A model generated the notes under the pieces. It had not been told where the DNA came from and made no database searches. It saw only the letters and a program-made list of their open reading frames with translations. A DNA stretch of 64,000 nt, taken from Fretibacterium fastidiosum. Lineage in GTDB: Bacteria > Synergistota > Synergistia > Synergistales > Aminobacteriaceae. The position numbers were made by a program, and so were the translations under genes. Positions 8,855 to 16,109 of this stretch are shown one piece after another. Position 1 is the stretch's first letter. Each line of letters starts with the position of its first letter. The stretch spans positions 1,550,001-1,614,000 of the forward strand of contig NZ_OZ209244.1 in NCBI RefSeq assembly GCF_964642095.1, written 5' to 3'.

Positions 8855-8863
8855 TGCTAGAAT
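8855..8863 (+). promoter_or_regulatory. Candidate extended -10 upstream of the GntR gene
   Basis: TGC-TAGAAT followed by a T run, 150 bases before the regulator start. The rest of the 194-base gap carries short hairpins (GCGCGAAGCGCG; GGGGCGTAGCCCC near 8950-8970) but no second clear promoter. Confidence 0.3.
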
Positions 8864-9015
8864 TTTTTAGGGAAATACTGATTAAGTCGTTGAGAACTGT
8901 CAACCGTATGGGCTCCCTTCAGTGCCTGAAACTTCATCAGGCCGCGCGAAGCGCGTGGGGCGTAGCCCCATTTAAAAAGGGAAAGGCTGTGTAGGTGAAC
9001 CAGGGAGGTGGGACG

Positions 9016-9666
9016 ATGGACAGGCCCCAGGCCGTCACGGCGGCGGATCAGGCGTACCGGGAGCTTCGCCGCCGCATCCTGCTGCGGCAGTACGCCGCGG
9101 GGGAGCGGCTGTCGGAGGCGGAACTGGCGCGTCAGGCCGGCGTCAGCCGCACGCCGGTGCGCGAGGCGCTGCACCGTCTGGGGGAGGAGGGCTTCGTCGT
9201 CGTCGTGCCCAACCAGGGCGTGTGGGTGGCGAACCCGACGCCGGAGGGCATGGAGCAGGCCTACGAGGTGCGGGAGGTGCTGGAGTGCAAGGCCGTCGCC
9301 AAGGCGGCCGCCAACGTCACGCCGCTTTTGATCGCGCGGCTTGAGGCGAAGGTCGCGGAGGAGGAGAGCATCATCCAGAACCGGGACATAGACCGCTACA
9401 TGACGGTGAACACGGATTTTCACATGACGCTGGCCATGGGCAGCGGCAACGGGGTGATGGTGGACTTCATCCGGCGCATCCTCATGATCACGGGGGTCTA
9501 CATGGCCTTCTTCGACCCGTTCTTCGATGAGACGACCCTGGAGGAGCACCGCCGAATCGTGCGCGTGGTGAGCACGGGCGACGTGGAGGGCAGTGTCGCC
9601 GTCATGCGGGAGCACATTCGGCTCCGCGTCCCGGACGCGGAGGGGCGCCTGCCGGGCGGGGCGTGA
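9016..9666 (+). CDS. GntR-family (FadR/VanR-type) transcriptional regulator
   Basis: 216 residues. The N-terminal winged helix-turn-helix has the GntR signature: AYRELRRRILLRQYAAGERL, then LARQAGVSRTPVREALHRL. The rest is an all-helical FCD-type ligand domain, with E-V-R-E-V-L-E at residue about 85 and H-x-x-L / H-x-R-I repeated near the end (FHMTLAMGSGN; EEHRRIVRVV; REHIRLRV), whose His and Asp residues commonly bind a metal and an organic acid. It probably represses a carboxylate or amino acid catabolic gene elsewhere, since no operon partner adjoins it. ATG 9016 is preceded by GGGAGGTGGG; an in-frame GTG at 8995 would be too far upstream. Repeat sequence begins right at its stop codon. Confidence 0.88.
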   Translation: MDRPQAVTAADQAYRELRRRILLRQYAAGERLSEAELARQAGVSRTPVREALHRLGEEGFVVVVPNQGVWVANPTPEGMEQAYEVREVLECKAVAKAAANVTPLLIARLEAKVAEEESIIQNRDIDRYMTVNTDFHMTLAMGSGNGVMVDFIRRILMITGVYMAFFDPFFDETTLEEHRRIVRVVSTGDVEGSVAVMREHIRLRVPDAEGRLPGGA

Positions 9667-9924
9667 CTGACGGCCCGTGAGCGGCGGCGAACGGCAGCCG
9701 GAAGGCTCCCCGAAGGGGAGGGGTAGGGGCGGCGAGTGTTTTTCATAAGACGCACCTGTCTGACATTCCCCGCCAACGCCTCCACAAGGCAATCCATTGC
9801 CTTGCTTCGGCACAGCCGACCGACACGACGCCGGCCGCCTGTCGGCGTCCGTAAGTCGTGTCGTCTGGCCGAACCCCTCCGGTTCGCTGGCGCGAACCAC
9901 CTCCCCTTACAGGGGAGGCGAAAA
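9665..9924 (+). repeat. Mosaic palindromic repeat, copy A (left of Rpn gene)
   Basis: Contains in order: ACTGACGGCCCGTGAGC, GAACGGCAGCCGGAAGGCTC with a small CCCCGAAGGGG hairpin, a unit running from AGTGTTTTTCATAAGACGC through GTCTGACATTCCCCGCC, a block around GTAAGTCGTGTCGTCTGGCCGA, and CCACCTCCCCTTACAGGGGA. The whole order recurs almost base for base at 11109-11310. It begins at the stop codon of the GntR gene. No protein is supported; reading frames through it are by-products of the repeat. Confidence 0.85.
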
Positions 9925-9991
9925 AACACAACGGGCAAAATTGTATAATAAAGTCAGGCAGTGAGAGGACGTTTAGCGAGGAGGCGGGGAC

Positions 9992-10990
9992 ATGAAGGAC
10001 GCAGAGCGGGAGCGCGACGGTGGGCTGATCGGTCCGGCGTCGGGGCCTGTGACGGAAGGGCAAATCGAGGCGGACCTGGCGCGGGGAAAAATCTACCGCC
10101 TCAACGACCGATTCTTCAAGTTTTTGTTTGGCCGTGAGGAGCGTAAGCACCTGTTTCTGGACCTCGTGAACTCCCTCGTGTTCCCGGACGAGAGTGCAGG
10201 CTTCACGGGCCTGGAGTACGCCGATCGAGAGCTCTCCGCCACTCGGGAGGCTGGAAAGAGCGTCTACCTCGACATCGTGGCCTGCATGGCGGACGGCACG
10301 CAGGTGGAGGTCGAGGTGCAGGTGAGGAACCGGAACGACTATCCCCAGCGCTCCACCTATTACCTGAGCGCGCTGCACGCCTCCCAGTTGAGGGCCGGAG
10401 ACTCGTACCTGGACCTGAAAAAGACGATCTCGATCCACATTCTGGCGTTCAGCCTGTTTGCGGGAGATCGTTTCCGCCGGGCGTTCAGCCTGTGCGACGA
10501 GGAGACGGGCGAGAGGCTGTGTGAGGATTTGAGGCTGGTCTACCTGGAGGTGCCGAAGTACGTCCGGCAGGGGACGCCGCGGAACCGTCTGGAGTACTGG
10601 CTGATGTATCTTGCGGGAATGGAGGCGAAGAAGATGCCTGAGGCGATGGTGCAGGACCCGATGATCGGCGAGGCGCTGGATTTGGAGAGGCTGTTTTTGC
10701 AGAACCGGGAGGAGCGTCTGCGCTACATTTTGAGCTACAAGGCGATGGTGGACGATCTGACGATCGAGGAGACGATCCGCCGGGCTGCCAGGGCCGAAGG
10801 GCTTGCCGAGGGTGAGGCCAGGGGAGAGGCCAGGGGTAAGGCTGAAGGCATCGCCGAGGGTGAGGCCAAAGGCATCGCCACCACGGCGCAGCGGATGCTG
10901 GACCGGGGCGTCTCGCCCGAACAGGTTGCCGACTTCACCGGGCTGTCTCTTGACGAGGTCGAGGCGCTGAGGGCCGGGACCGGAAACTGA
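9992..10990 (+). CDS. Rpn-family recombination-promoting nuclease / putative transposase (PD-(D/E)XK)
   Basis: 332 residues. Family blocks: RLNDRFFKFLFG near residue 40, the nuclease core with Asp in SVYLDIVACMADG and the E-x-Q pair in VEVEVQVRNRNDYPQRS, then YYLSALHASQL. The C-terminal 60 residues carry the low-complexity G-E-A-R/K-G repeat (several GEAxG units) typical of Rpn proteins, ending with a helix-turn-helix-like GVSPEQVADFTGLSLDEVEAL. Rpn proteins are PD-(D/E)XK endonucleases that raise RecA-independent recombination; a true transposase role is unproven. TATAAT at 9944 and GGAGGCGGGG before ATG 9992 support expression. It is bracketed by copies of the same intergenic repeat. Confidence 0.87.
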   Translation: MKDAERERDGGLIGPASGPVTEGQIEADLARGKIYRLNDRFFKFLFGREERKHLFLDLVNSLVFPDESAGFTGLEYADRELSATREAGKSVYLDIVACMADGTQVEVEVQVRNRNDYPQRSTYYLSALHASQLRAGDSYLDLKKTISIHILAFSLFAGDRFRRAFSLCDEETGERLCEDLRLVYLEVPKYVRQGTPRNRLEYWLMYLAGMEAKKMPEAMVQDPMIGEALDLERLFLQNREERLRYILSYKAMVDDLTIEETIRRAARAEGLAEGEARGEARGKAEGIAEGEAKGIATTAQRMLDRGVSPEQVADFTGLSLDEVEALRAGTGN

Positions 10991-11009
10991 ACGCACCACT
11001 TCAGAGGAC

Positions 11010-11107
11010 CAACCCCTCCGCCTCACTCCGTTCGGCACCTCCCCTTGCAGGGGAGGCAAAGCAAAGAGGCGCGCTTTAGGCCCTCGGTTGTTTTGGCCCC
11101 GCAGGGG
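11010..11107 (+). repeat. Palindromic repeat module (CCTCCCCTTGCAGGGGAGG type), right of Rpn gene
   Basis: AACCCCTCCG, a short Thr/Arg-like variable stretch, then CACCTCCCCTTGCAGGGGA (a near-palindrome) followed by a block beginning GGCAAAGCAAAGAGGCGCGC and ending at GTTTTGGCCCCGCAGGGG. The same module recurs at 11404-11518 and, shortened, at 9881-9924. Confidence 0.8.
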
Positions 11108-11108
11108 G

Positions 11109-11310
11109 ACTGACGGCCCGTGAGCGCCAGCGAACGGCAGCCGGAAGGCTCCCGAAGGGGAGGGGTGAGTGTTTTTCATAAGACGCGCCTGTCTGACATT
11201 CCCCGCCAACGCCTCCACAAGGCAATCCATTGCGTTGCTTCGGCACAGCCGACCGACACGACGCCGACCGCCTGTCGGCGTCCGTAAGTCGTGTCGTCTG
11301 GCCGAGCTAC
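11109..11310 (+). repeat. Mosaic palindromic repeat, copy B (direct repeat of copy A)
   Basis: Same order and orientation as 9665-9875, with only scattered substitutions and one short deletion (GGGGCGGC missing). Together with copy A it encloses the Rpn gene like a long direct repeat. Confidence 0.85.
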
Positions 11311-11570
11311 GGAAGTCCCCCGGACTTCCTTCGCCCTCAGCCGACCGACCGGCCGCCGCAATCCTCCCGAAAGATCGGCTTGCGTGAGGCCGGTCGTCTG
11401 GCCGAACCCCTCCGGCCCTTCGGGCCACCTCCCCTTTCAGGGGAGGCAAAGCAAAGAGGCGCGCTTTAGGCCCTCGGTTGTTTTGGCCCCCCTGGAAGGG
11501 GGGCTGCCCCGCAGGGGCGTAACCGACGGCCCGTGAGCAAGGGCGAACGGCTGCCGACGAAACTCGAAGG
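11311..11570 (+). repeat. Further repeat modules and partial copies
   Basis: A GC-rich stretch with a second copy of the GGCCGGTCGTCTGGCCGA-type block, another CACCTCCCCTTTCAGGGGA module (11404-11518) and a degenerate CCGACGGCCCGTGAGC...GAACGGC element (11522-11555). No gene is seen. The array ends about 70 bases before the stop of the following reverse-strand gene. Confidence 0.7.
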
Positions 11571-11644
11571 ACAGGCGCCCTTCAAAGCGGGGCGCCTGTC
11601 GCTTTTAGAGCTTTCAAAAATTTAGAGCTTTCAAAGAACGCCGG

Positions 11645-12562
11645 TCAATCGTTGGGGACCGTCAACGACTGGCGCAGCGCCTCCCTGCGCGCCCTGTCCC
11701 GGTCCGCGGGGGAGGAGGAGGCGGTGCCGAGGGACCGTTCCCACTCGCTGCCGGCCGGGTTGGGGATCAGGATGAAGGACGTGCCGAAGCGCTCCCCTTC
11801 CTGGTCCACGGCGCTGCAGCGCTCTGCGGCCGACTTGTCCTCCAGGTCCAGGGGCAGGTCGTCGACGCTGTCCCCCAGGTAGAGGACGATGTCGTACTCC
11901 TCAGCGACCTTTGCGAAGCGGGGCATCTTGTCGAGGGGCTCCGCTCCGCTGGTGCGGGCCAGCAGGTGGTCCTCCCCGGCCTGGGGCAGGCCCAGGGCCT
12001 GAAGCCCCTTCAAGGCCTCGTCAACCTGCTCCTGCGTCTCGAGGGGACGGTTCGTCGCGTAGAAGATCGCCACGCCCAACTCGTCCGCGGCCTTCAGGAG
12101 GTCCAGGGCGCCGGGCAGAAGGTCCTCCGAGGCGAGGCCGTCCCAGCCCTCCGTTCCGTCAGGGAGCTTCCCCTCGATGAGGCGGTCCGCCATGGAGCGG
12201 CTGCGGTCCAGGATCGCCCCCGGACAGTCCACGACGAGGGCCAGGGGGCTGTCCTCCCTCCGGCGGCTGACGAAGGCCCATCGGATGCGCTCCAGCGCTG
12301 CGTTGTAGGCCTGATGGCACAGCGCGCGGTACTCGGCGGAGGTCCTCGTCCAGAGGACGGCCGTGAGGGACTGGTCGGCGACCTCACGCTCAGAAACGAC
12401 GGGAACCGGGGCGGGAGCGGCGGCCTCGACCGGCTTGTCTGCGTCGGCCCGGGGCGTCGGGGCCTGCGTTTTGGCCCGGATGACGAGCAGGGTCGCGACG
12501 AGGGCGACGACGCCCCACCACGCGAGGGTCCTCAGGTACTTCCTGTCTTCCCCAATCTTCAT
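11645..12562 (-). CDS. Membrane-anchored HAD-like protein resembling e(P4)-type acid phosphatase, altered active site
   Basis: 305 residues. One transmembrane helix at residues 11-29 with no lipobox Cys, a Pro/Ala linker to about 60, then a HAD-type domain like class C acid phosphatases: ALVVDCPGAILDRS (residues 108-121), IFYATNRPLETQ with the motif II Thr, and VLYLGDSVDDLPLDL with motif IV acids. In e(P4) proteins the first motif reads D-L-D-E-T-V-L-D-N; here the second Asp is Pro114 and the Thr is Ala116, while nucleophile D112 remains. Catalysis should therefore be weak or lost, or the substrate differs. TACC-ATG is preceded by AAGGAGG on the reverse strand. The call to family is fairly safe; activity is doubtful. 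Confidence 0.75.
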   Translation of the reverse strand: MKIGEDRKYLRTLAWWGVVALVATLLVIRAKTQAPTPRADADKPVEAAAPAPVPVVSEREVADQSLTAVLWTRTSAEYRALCHQAYNAALERIRWAFVSRRREDSPLALVVDCPGAILDRSRSMADRLIEGKLPDGTEGWDGLASEDLLPGALDLLKAADELGVAIFYATNRPLETQEQVDEALKGLQALGLPQAGEDHLLARTSGAEPLDKMPRFAKVAEEYDIVLYLGDSVDDLPLDLEDKSAAERCSAVDQEGERFGTSFILIPNPAGSEWERSLGTASSSPADRDRARREALRQSLTVPND

Positions 12563-12578
12563 GGTAAGATCCTCCTTA

Positions 12579-12641
12579 AAGTATAAAAATGAAGTATAAA
12601 AATGCTGCCTTGCTGGACTGCGGTATGGTATAACTATACCA
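12579..12641 (-). promoter_or_regulatory. Tandem TATACT promoters and a dyad upstream of the HAD-like gene
   Basis: On the reverse strand a 13-base sequence holding TATACT occurs twice in perfect tandem (12579-12591 and 12592-12604), and a perfect 7-bp inverted repeat TGGTATA-AC-TATACCA lies just upstream (12626-12641). It looks like a duplicated -10 region with an operator-like dyad. Confidence 0.4.
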
Positions 12642-12805
12642 CGAGGGGGAATTTTTGGGGCGGCCGCGGCGAAGCGTCACGGTGCGCCGGAGCCGTGAAC
12701 GCGAGGGCGTCGGCCCCGCCGCGGCGGGCGTGGAAGGCGGTGGCGGGCGAACTCCGTTCGCGTCTCGCCTTTGGACACGAGATTGAGTTGGAAGGAGGAA
12801 CCCCT

Positions 12806-13297
12806 GTGACGGGCCACGGACACCGCATCGTGAACTTCACGCTGGTGGGGGCCGTCACCTGCTCCCTGCCCGCGGCCCTCTGCGCCCTCCTGGGCGCCAC
12901 CTTTCCGGACTCCAGCGAGTGGCTGTTGTGGGGGCGAAACAGGAACCGCTGGCACCGGAGGTTCACGCACTGGTTCGTCCCGTGGCTTGTGCTCTCCCTC
13001 CTGTGCCTGAACCGCGCGGGGTGGCGGACGCCGACCCTGGCGGGTTTGACGGAGGGGGAGTCGGGGGACCTGTGGGCCTGCGCCGGATTCTGGCTGGCGG
13101 GGGGCCTGCTGCACATCGCGATGGACGCCTGCTGCGGCAAGGTGCCCTTTCTCCTGCCCTGGCGAAGGACCTTCGGAGCGCACCTCTTCAGGACCTCTCC
13201 CAGGCCGGGGGAGCTCAGTCCGGGGGAGATGGCCGTCACGTTCTTCCTGTCGGCTACGGCCCTGGGAGCTTGGGCTGCGCGCTCGGGGCTCCTCTAG
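12806..13297 (+). CDS. YdjM-like inner-membrane protein (DUF457 family)
   Basis: 163 residues with several hydrophobic helices. The family pattern of an acidic pair followed by H-R-x-x-T-H is present as FPDSSEWLLWGR and RWHRRFTHWF, preceded by GHRIVNFTLVGAV, similar to the G-x-x-H-x-x-x-N start in this family. LLHIAMDACC gives the second H-x-x-x-D motif. These proteins are annotated as metal-dependent hydrolase-like, SOS-regulated in Escherichia coli; their role is unknown. GTG 12806 follows GGAAGGAGG by 6 bases, so the in-frame upstream extension to 12602 is not used. It sits 84 bases before the AmmeMemoRadiSam gene, with no obvious functional link. Confidence 0.72.
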   Translation: MTGHGHRIVNFTLVGAVTCSLPAALCALLGATFPDSSEWLLWGRNRNRWHRRFTHWFVPWLVLSLLCLNRAGWRTPTLAGLTEGESGDLWACAGFWLAGGLLHIAMDACCGKVPFLLPWRRTFGAHLFRTSPRPGELSPGEMAVTFFLSATALGAWAARSGLL

Positions 13298-13381
13298 ACG
13301 GAACCGCTCGGCCCGCAGAGTGGCGGCGGACGGAGCGCCCCCCGTGAACTCCCATCTCAAAAAGGTCAGGAGGTCTTTTTC

Positions 13382-14734
13382 ATGCCGTGGATATGGTCGG
13401 TCCTCATGCCGCACCCTCCCATCCTCGTCCCGGAGGTGGGGCGGGGCAGAGAGTCGGAGGCGGCGGAAACGCTCGCCGGTCTTGGTCGGGTGGCGGAGGC
13501 GGTGCGAGGCCGGGCGCCGGAGGTCCTGCTGGTCCTCTCCCCGCATCAGCCCTGCGCGCCGTGCGCCCTGGGCCTCAACGCGGCCCCGGAACCCGAGGGG
13601 TCCTTCGCGGCCTTCGGGGCCCCGCAGGTGCGGATGGGGTTCCGCTCCCCCGCGGAGGACCGAGAGGTGCTGGGAGGCTTTTTGACGCCCCGCGGCATCC
13701 CGATCTCCTACCGGTCCTTGCCCGACCTCTCGTCGGATCAGGGGACCATGGTCCCCCTCCACTTCCTGCGCCGCGCCTGGGGAGGCCTTCCGGCGACGCT
13801 GACGGCCTCGCCGACGGGGCTCTCGCCGCGGGGGGCCTTCGACATGGGACGGGCTCTGGCGGACTTCGACGACGGTCGGTCCTGGGCGTTGCTGGCCAGC
13901 GGCGACCTGTCGCACCGCCTGATCCCCTCCGCCCCTTCGGGCTACGCCCCGGAGGCGGGGCGCGCCTTCGACGACGCGGTGCTCGAGGCCCTGCGTCGGG
14001 GCTCTGCGGCGCCGATCTTCGCCCTCAAACTCAAGACGATCAATGAGGCCGGCCAGTGCGGGCTGTGGTCCGTCCTGGCGATGCTGGGCCTCATGGAGGC
14101 CCTGGGCGGCACGGCGAGGGTGCTCTCCTACGAGGGACCCTTCGGCGTAGGCTACTGCACCGCGGCGTGGGACGCTCCGGTCCCCGCCCCCGTCCGCCTG
14201 GCGCGGGAGACGGTGACGCGCCTCCTCTCCGGCAGGCCCCTGCCGGAGAGGGGCAGCGACGTGTGCGCTTCGCCGCTGTGGGGGCGGACCGCGGCGTGTT
14301 TCGTCTCCATCAAGACGAGTCGGGGCGCCCTCCGCGGCTGCATCGGGACCCTCGCGCCGTCGCAGGCGACGCTGGACCGCGAGATCATCGAGAACGCCGT
14401 GGCGGCCGCGACGCGGGACCCGCGCTTCCCCCCCATGACGGCGGAGGAGCTGGAGGGCGTCCGCCTGTCGGTGGACGTGCTGTCGGATCCGGAGCCCGTC
14501 GAGGGCGTGGAGCAGCTGGACCCCAGGCTCTGGGGCGTCATCGTGTCGAAGGGCTGGCGGCGCGGCGTGCTGCTGCCGGACCTGGAGGGCGTGGACACCG
14601 CGGAGCAGCAGGTGGAGATCGCGGCCCGAAAGGCCGGCCTCGGCAGCCTGGAGGGCGTCGCGCTCCAGCGCTTCGGCGTGACGCGGTATCGAGAGCAGGA
14701 TGCGGTGACGGGCCGCCTTCCGATTTTGTCATAA
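13382..14734 (+). CDS. AmmeMemoRadiSam system protein A: extradiol-dioxygenase-like domain fused to AMMECR1
   Basis: 450 residues in two domains. Residues 1-265 resemble LigB/DODA-type extradiol dioxygenases: MPHPPILVPEVGRG at the N-terminus, LVLSPHQP with the iron-ligand-like His, LLASGDLSHRL near 180, and a terminal SYEGPFGVGYCTAAW. Residues 275-445 form an AMMECR1 domain: ACFVSIKTSRGALRGCIGTL carries the highly conserved R-G-C-I-G-T block, with RDPRFPPMTAEEL and EGVDTAEQQVEIAARKAG after it. The same fusion is found in Firmicutes with a MEMO protein and a radical SAM partner; neither partner adjoins it here, although a radical SAM gene is 5 kb upstream. RBS AGGAGG precedes ATG 13382. The biochemical function is unknown. 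Confidence 0.88.
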   Translation: MPWIWSVLMPHPPILVPEVGRGRESEAAETLAGLGRVAEAVRGRAPEVLLVLSPHQPCAPCALGLNAAPEPEGSFAAFGAPQVRMGFRSPAEDREVLGGFLTPRGIPISYRSLPDLSSDQGTMVPLHFLRRAWGGLPATLTASPTGLSPRGAFDMGRALADFDDGRSWALLASGDLSHRLIPSAPSGYAPEAGRAFDDAVLEALRRGSAAPIFALKLKTINEAGQCGLWSVLAMLGLMEALGGTARVLSYEGPFGVGYCTAAWDAPVPAPVRLARETVTRLLSGRPLPERGSDVCASPLWGRTAACFVSIKTSRGALRGCIGTLAPSQATLDREIIENAVAAATRDPRFPPMTAEELEGVRLSVDVLSDPEPVEGVEQLDPRLWGVIVSKGWRRGVLLPDLEGVDTAEQQVEIAARKAGLGSLEGVALQRFGVTRYREQDAVTGRLPILS

Positions 14735-14756
14735 CAACTTGAAATGGGGTCGTCAG

Positions 14757-16109
14757 ATGAAGCTTGCGGTGATCGGCACCGGGTACGTGGGCCTTGTGAC
14801 GGGGACCTGCCTCGCCCGATACGGCAGTACGGTGGCGTGCGTGGATACGAACGGGGAGCGCGTGGCGGCGCTCCGCAGCGGGCGGGTCCCCTTCTACGAG
14901 CCCGGGCTGGACGAGATGATGGCGCGCAACGCCGCCGAGGGGCGCCTCTCCTTCACGACGGAGGCGGCGGAGGCTCTGGAAGGGGCGGATGTCTGCTTCA
15001 TCACGGTGGGGACGCCCTCGGCCCCGGACGGCAGCGCGGACCTCTCCTTCGTCGAGGGAGCGGCCCGCAGCGTCGGGCGCGGCATGTCGGGCGGCCTGCT
15101 GACCGTGGTGAAGTCCACCGTCCCCGTGGGGACGAACGCCCGCGTCCGGGACTGGATTCGGGAGGAGCTCGAGGCGCGGGGGGCCCGGCACGCGCTGAAC
15201 ATGGCCTCGAACCCGGAGTTCCTGCGGGAGGGGGCGGCGCTGCGGGACTTCGTGGAGCCGGACCGCGTGGTCCTCGGCGCGGACTCGCCGGAGGCCGCGG
15301 AGACCCTGAGGCGCATCTACTCCTTCCTGGAGCCCTCGAAGCTGCTCTTCATGGACATCGCCTCGGCGGAGATGGCGAAGTACGCGGCCAACGCCATGTT
15401 GGCGACCCGCATCTCCTTCATGAACGAGATGGCCTGCATCTGCAGCCGCGTGGGGGCGGACGTGGAGAGCGTGCGCCAGGCCATGGGGCGGGACGACCGC
15501 ATCGGATCGAAGTTCCTGCGGGCGGGCTGCGGCTACGGCGGCTCCTGCTTCCCCAAGGACGTGCGGGCGCTTCGGGACTTCGCCAGGGCGACGGGCTACG
15601 AGCCGAACCTCCTGACGGCCGTGGACGAGGTGAACACGCGCGCCAAGGGGCTCCTGCTGGAAAAGCTCCGCGGGCGCCTGGGGGACCTGTCGGGCCGCGT
15701 GATCGCCCTGTGGGGCCTGGCCTTCAAGCCCAAGACCTCCGACACCCGTGAGGCGCCGGCCCAGGTCCTGATCCACGGGCTCCTGGCCGCCGGGGCCTCC
15801 GTCAGGGCCAGCGACCCCCGCGCCATCGAGGAGACGCGCGCGGCGCTGGGGGACCTGCCCAACGTGACCTACGTTCCGGACCCCTACGAGGCGGCGCGGG
15901 GCGCGGACGCCCTGGCCGTGGTCACGGAGTGGGACCTCTACCGCCAGCCGGACTTCGTCCGGCTCCGGTCGCTCCTGCGCACGCCGATCGTCGTCGATGG
16001 GCGCAACGTCTACTCCCGCGAGGAGATGGAGCGGGCCGGCTTCGACTACCTCTCCGTCGGGCGCCCGCCCGTTCTGGCCGCCTCCGGCCCGGCGGGGAGG
16101 GCGCTCTAG
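14757..16109 (+). CDS. ugd: UDP-glucose 6-dehydrogenase family protein
   Basis: 450 residues. Starts MKLAVIGTGYVGLVTGTCLA, the NAD-binding Rossmann motif of UDP-glucose/GDP-mannose dehydrogenases. VGTPSAPDGSADLSFVE, KSTVPVGTNARVR and ASNPEFLREGAAL lead to the catalytic region GCGYGGSCFPKDVRAL, whose Cys is the nucleophile. LWGLAFKPKTSDTREAPA starts the C-terminal UDP-binding domain. The enzyme makes UDP-glucuronate for surface polysaccharide. ATG 14757 is used since it gives the conserved N-terminus directly; a TTG six codons earlier is possible and the ribosome site is weak. Its stop overlaps the hldE GTG, consistent with a shared envelope role. Confidence 0.94.
   Translation: MKLAVIGTGYVGLVTGTCLARYGSTVACVDTNGERVAALRSGRVPFYEPGLDEMMARNAAEGRLSFTTEAAEALEGADVCFITVGTPSAPDGSADLSFVEGAARSVGRGMSGGLLTVVKSTVPVGTNARVRDWIREELEARGARHALNMASNPEFLREGAALRDFVEPDRVVLGADSPEAAETLRRIYSFLEPSKLLFMDIASAEMAKYAANAMLATRISFMNEMACICSRVGADVESVRQAMGRDDRIGSKFLRAGCGYGGSCFPKDVRALRDFARATGYEPNLLTAVDEVNTRAKGLLLEKLRGRLGDLSGRVIALWGLAFKPKTSDTREAPAQVLIHGLLAAGASVRASDPRAIEETRAALGDLPNVTYVPDPYEAARGADALAVVTEWDLYRQPDFVRLRSLLRTPIVVDGRNVYSREEMERAGFDYLSVGRPPVLAASGPAGRAL

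Noticed and set aside
9743..11449. 568-residue reverse frame across the Rpn gene and repeats
   Set aside because: Its ends are repeat sequence and its middle is the antisense of the Rpn gene; peptides such as LPPLQGEV are well-known repeat translations.
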